Shown here: one piece after another, positions 63,147 through 64,000 of the stretch
Numbering within the stretch: the first letter of the stretch is position 1
Layout of the letters: the number at the start of each line of letters is the position of its first letter
Source of the DNA: Chara braunii
Taxonomy: Eukaryota; Streptophyta; Charophyceae; Charales; Characeae
Direction of reading: 5' to 3'
Length of the DNA: 64,000 nt
Assembly: GCA_003427395.1 (NCBI GenBank)
Contig: BFEA01000085.1
Coordinates: 330,748-394,747 of the forward strand
The notes under the pieces: model-generated
The model's database searches: none
Seen by the model: the letters and a program-made list of their open reading frames with translations, nothing else
Told to the model about the DNA's origin: nothing
Program-made: the position numbers and the translations under genes

Positions 63147-63225
63147 AGAATCAACACCGAGTCCCCGCCAGAAATAGTTAAAGATGGTCTGGAAAGCGTC
63201 TGTTCAAAGGGCTGGCATGCCCTAC

Positions 63226-63660
63226 GAGAGGCGGTTAATGGAAGGCCCAAAATTTGGCGAATTTCGGCAAATTTTTCACCGAAACTATCATATTTTCCTG
63301 AATTTTTACTCTTTTCTCAGTTTTTCTTTTTGCCTGTTATATATGTGCTTTAAGGTATATTTGTATTCAGTTTCGCCGTATTTGAAGCAGTACCAAAAAA
63401 CTTAGCAAAAACAGCAGACTCGAAAAAAGTTTTGGCGAACTCCGAAAGCTACTCTGAATAGGGATTTATAATGCTCTTGAGTTAGATTTTGTCGTTTTTT
63501 TTTTTGCTTGATTGTTTTTTTTATGTTTGTATTATGACCCTGCATAATTTGTTCGCAAAAGTTTCGACAACATTGCTTGTAGTGACGCGGCGAAAAACCC
63601 CGAATTTTTGGCCTTCCATTAACCGCTAGTGCGAATTTTGGGCCTTCCATTAACTGCCTC
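63226..63660. mobile_element. MITE-like element with inverted termini
   Basis: It starts 'gaggcggttaatggaaggcc' (63,228) and ends with its near reverse complement 'ggccttccattaactgcctc' (to 63,660); internal inverted copies occur near 63,610. It has no coding capacity. It interrupts the leader of element B. I found no clear target-site duplication. Confidence 0.55.
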
Positions 63661-63911
63661 TATGCAGGGTCATAATACAAACATCAAAAAAACAATCAAG
63701 CAAAAAAAAAAACGACGAAATCAAACTCAAGAGCATTATAAATCCCTATTCGGAGTAGCTTTCGGAGCTCGCCAAAGCTTTTTTCGAATCTGCTGTTTTT
63801 GCTAAGTTTTTTGATACTGCTTCAAATACGGCGAGACTGAATACAGATATATCTTAAAGCACATAAATAACAGGCAAAAAGAAAAACTGAGAAAAGAGTA
63901 AAAATTCAGGG
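63297..63911. repeat. Long foldback: 250-bp inverted arms with 114-bp spacer
   Basis: Arm 1 (63,297-63,546) and arm 2 (63,661-63,911) are reverse complements with few mismatches, from 'cctgaatttttactcttttc' paired with 'gaaaagagtaaaaattcagg' to 'attatgaccctgcata' paired with 'tatgcagggtcataat'. A transcript could form a near-perfect 250-bp hairpin. Confidence 0.9.
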
Positions 63912-63922
63912 AAATAAATTTT

Positions 63923-64000
63923 GAGAGGCGGTTAATGGAACGCCCAAAATTCGGCGAATTTCGGCAAATTTTTCACCGAAACTGTCATATTTCCCTGAAT
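63923..64000. repeat. Direct repeat of 63,226-63,302 at the window edge
   Basis: 'gagaggcggttaatggaa.gcccaaaatt.ggcgaatttcgg' recurs with a 697-base offset and runs off the end of the window; another copy of the same element starts here. Confidence 0.85.

Larger units (their letters stand above)
57985..63150 (-). mobile_element. Element B: decayed Ty3/Gypsy chromovirus-like element, 3'-truncated
   Basis: Minus-strand gag, knuckle, protease, RT, RNase H and integrase core, closely similar in layout to D but with a different gag and many stops. It ends in the integrase core near 57,985, so the integrase C-terminus and any chromodomain are missing. The leader (62,558-63,150) contains the block shared with D. 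Confidence 0.88.

Overview
This is a eukaryotic nuclear window built almost entirely of decayed transposable elements, low-complexity repeats and intergenic sequence. I found no intact single-copy host gene. The lineage looks like a green plant or streptophyte alga. The evidence is Ty3/Gypsy elements with a C-terminal chromodomain, an initiator-Met-tRNA-type primer binding site, APE/RT LINEs with a zf-RVT-like tail, and very long CT/GA microsatellites. The gag style (one 'MPKFSIEKFDDY' core and a Gln/Ala-rich N-terminus) reminds me of charophytes such as Chara, but that is an impression and not a proof.

Layout. (A) About 1-10,250, minus strand: a Ty3/Gypsy element with a 5' LTR that carries its own ORF, PBS, gag, protease, RT, RNase H, a PHD-like finger, integrase, and two further ORFs joined to pol by consecutive ATGA stop/start overlaps. 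(LINE-1) About 10,375-17,550, minus: a near full-length LINE with a long zinc-knuckle ORF1, an APE endonuclease, RT and a terminal zinc motif. (E) 21,285-22,560, minus: an apparent solo LTR of the family of A, with a second, broken copy of the LTR ORF. 22.6-29.4 kb: gene-poor and rich in tandem and hairpin repeats. (C) About 29.4-35.4 kb, plus: a heavily decayed Ty3-like element with a 277-bp tandem duplication over the RT active site, followed by an 18-copy 46-bp minisatellite. 37.49-37.73 kb: a group II intron-type reverse transcriptase fragment, probably organellar. (F) 40.2-41.55 kb, minus: a truncated gag. 41.6-43.03 kb, minus: a 5'-truncated LINE with its poly(A) tail. 43.8-46.6 kb: simple repeats, inverted CT/GA tracts and a TTGAC array. 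(D) 47.1-52.8 kb, plus: a chromovirus with readable domains but several stops and lost active-site residues, followed by LTR-like sequence with a TATA box. 53.8-57.9 kb: tandem repeats and a duplicated block around an assembly gap. (B) About 57,985-63,150, minus: a more decayed chromovirus that shares a noncoding leader block with D. 63.2-64.0 kb: foldback/MITE-like inverted repeats.

None of the elements looks autonomous. Most stops I could inspect are explained by single C-to-T changes, and several catalytic Asp codons have become Asn by a single G-to-A change. This is what long-term cytosine methylation and deamination of silenced transposons produces. The most unusual architecture is in A: an LTR-encoded ORF conserved in two copies, a PHD-like finger inside pol, and two ORFs after integrase each overlapping the preceding ORF by ATGA.
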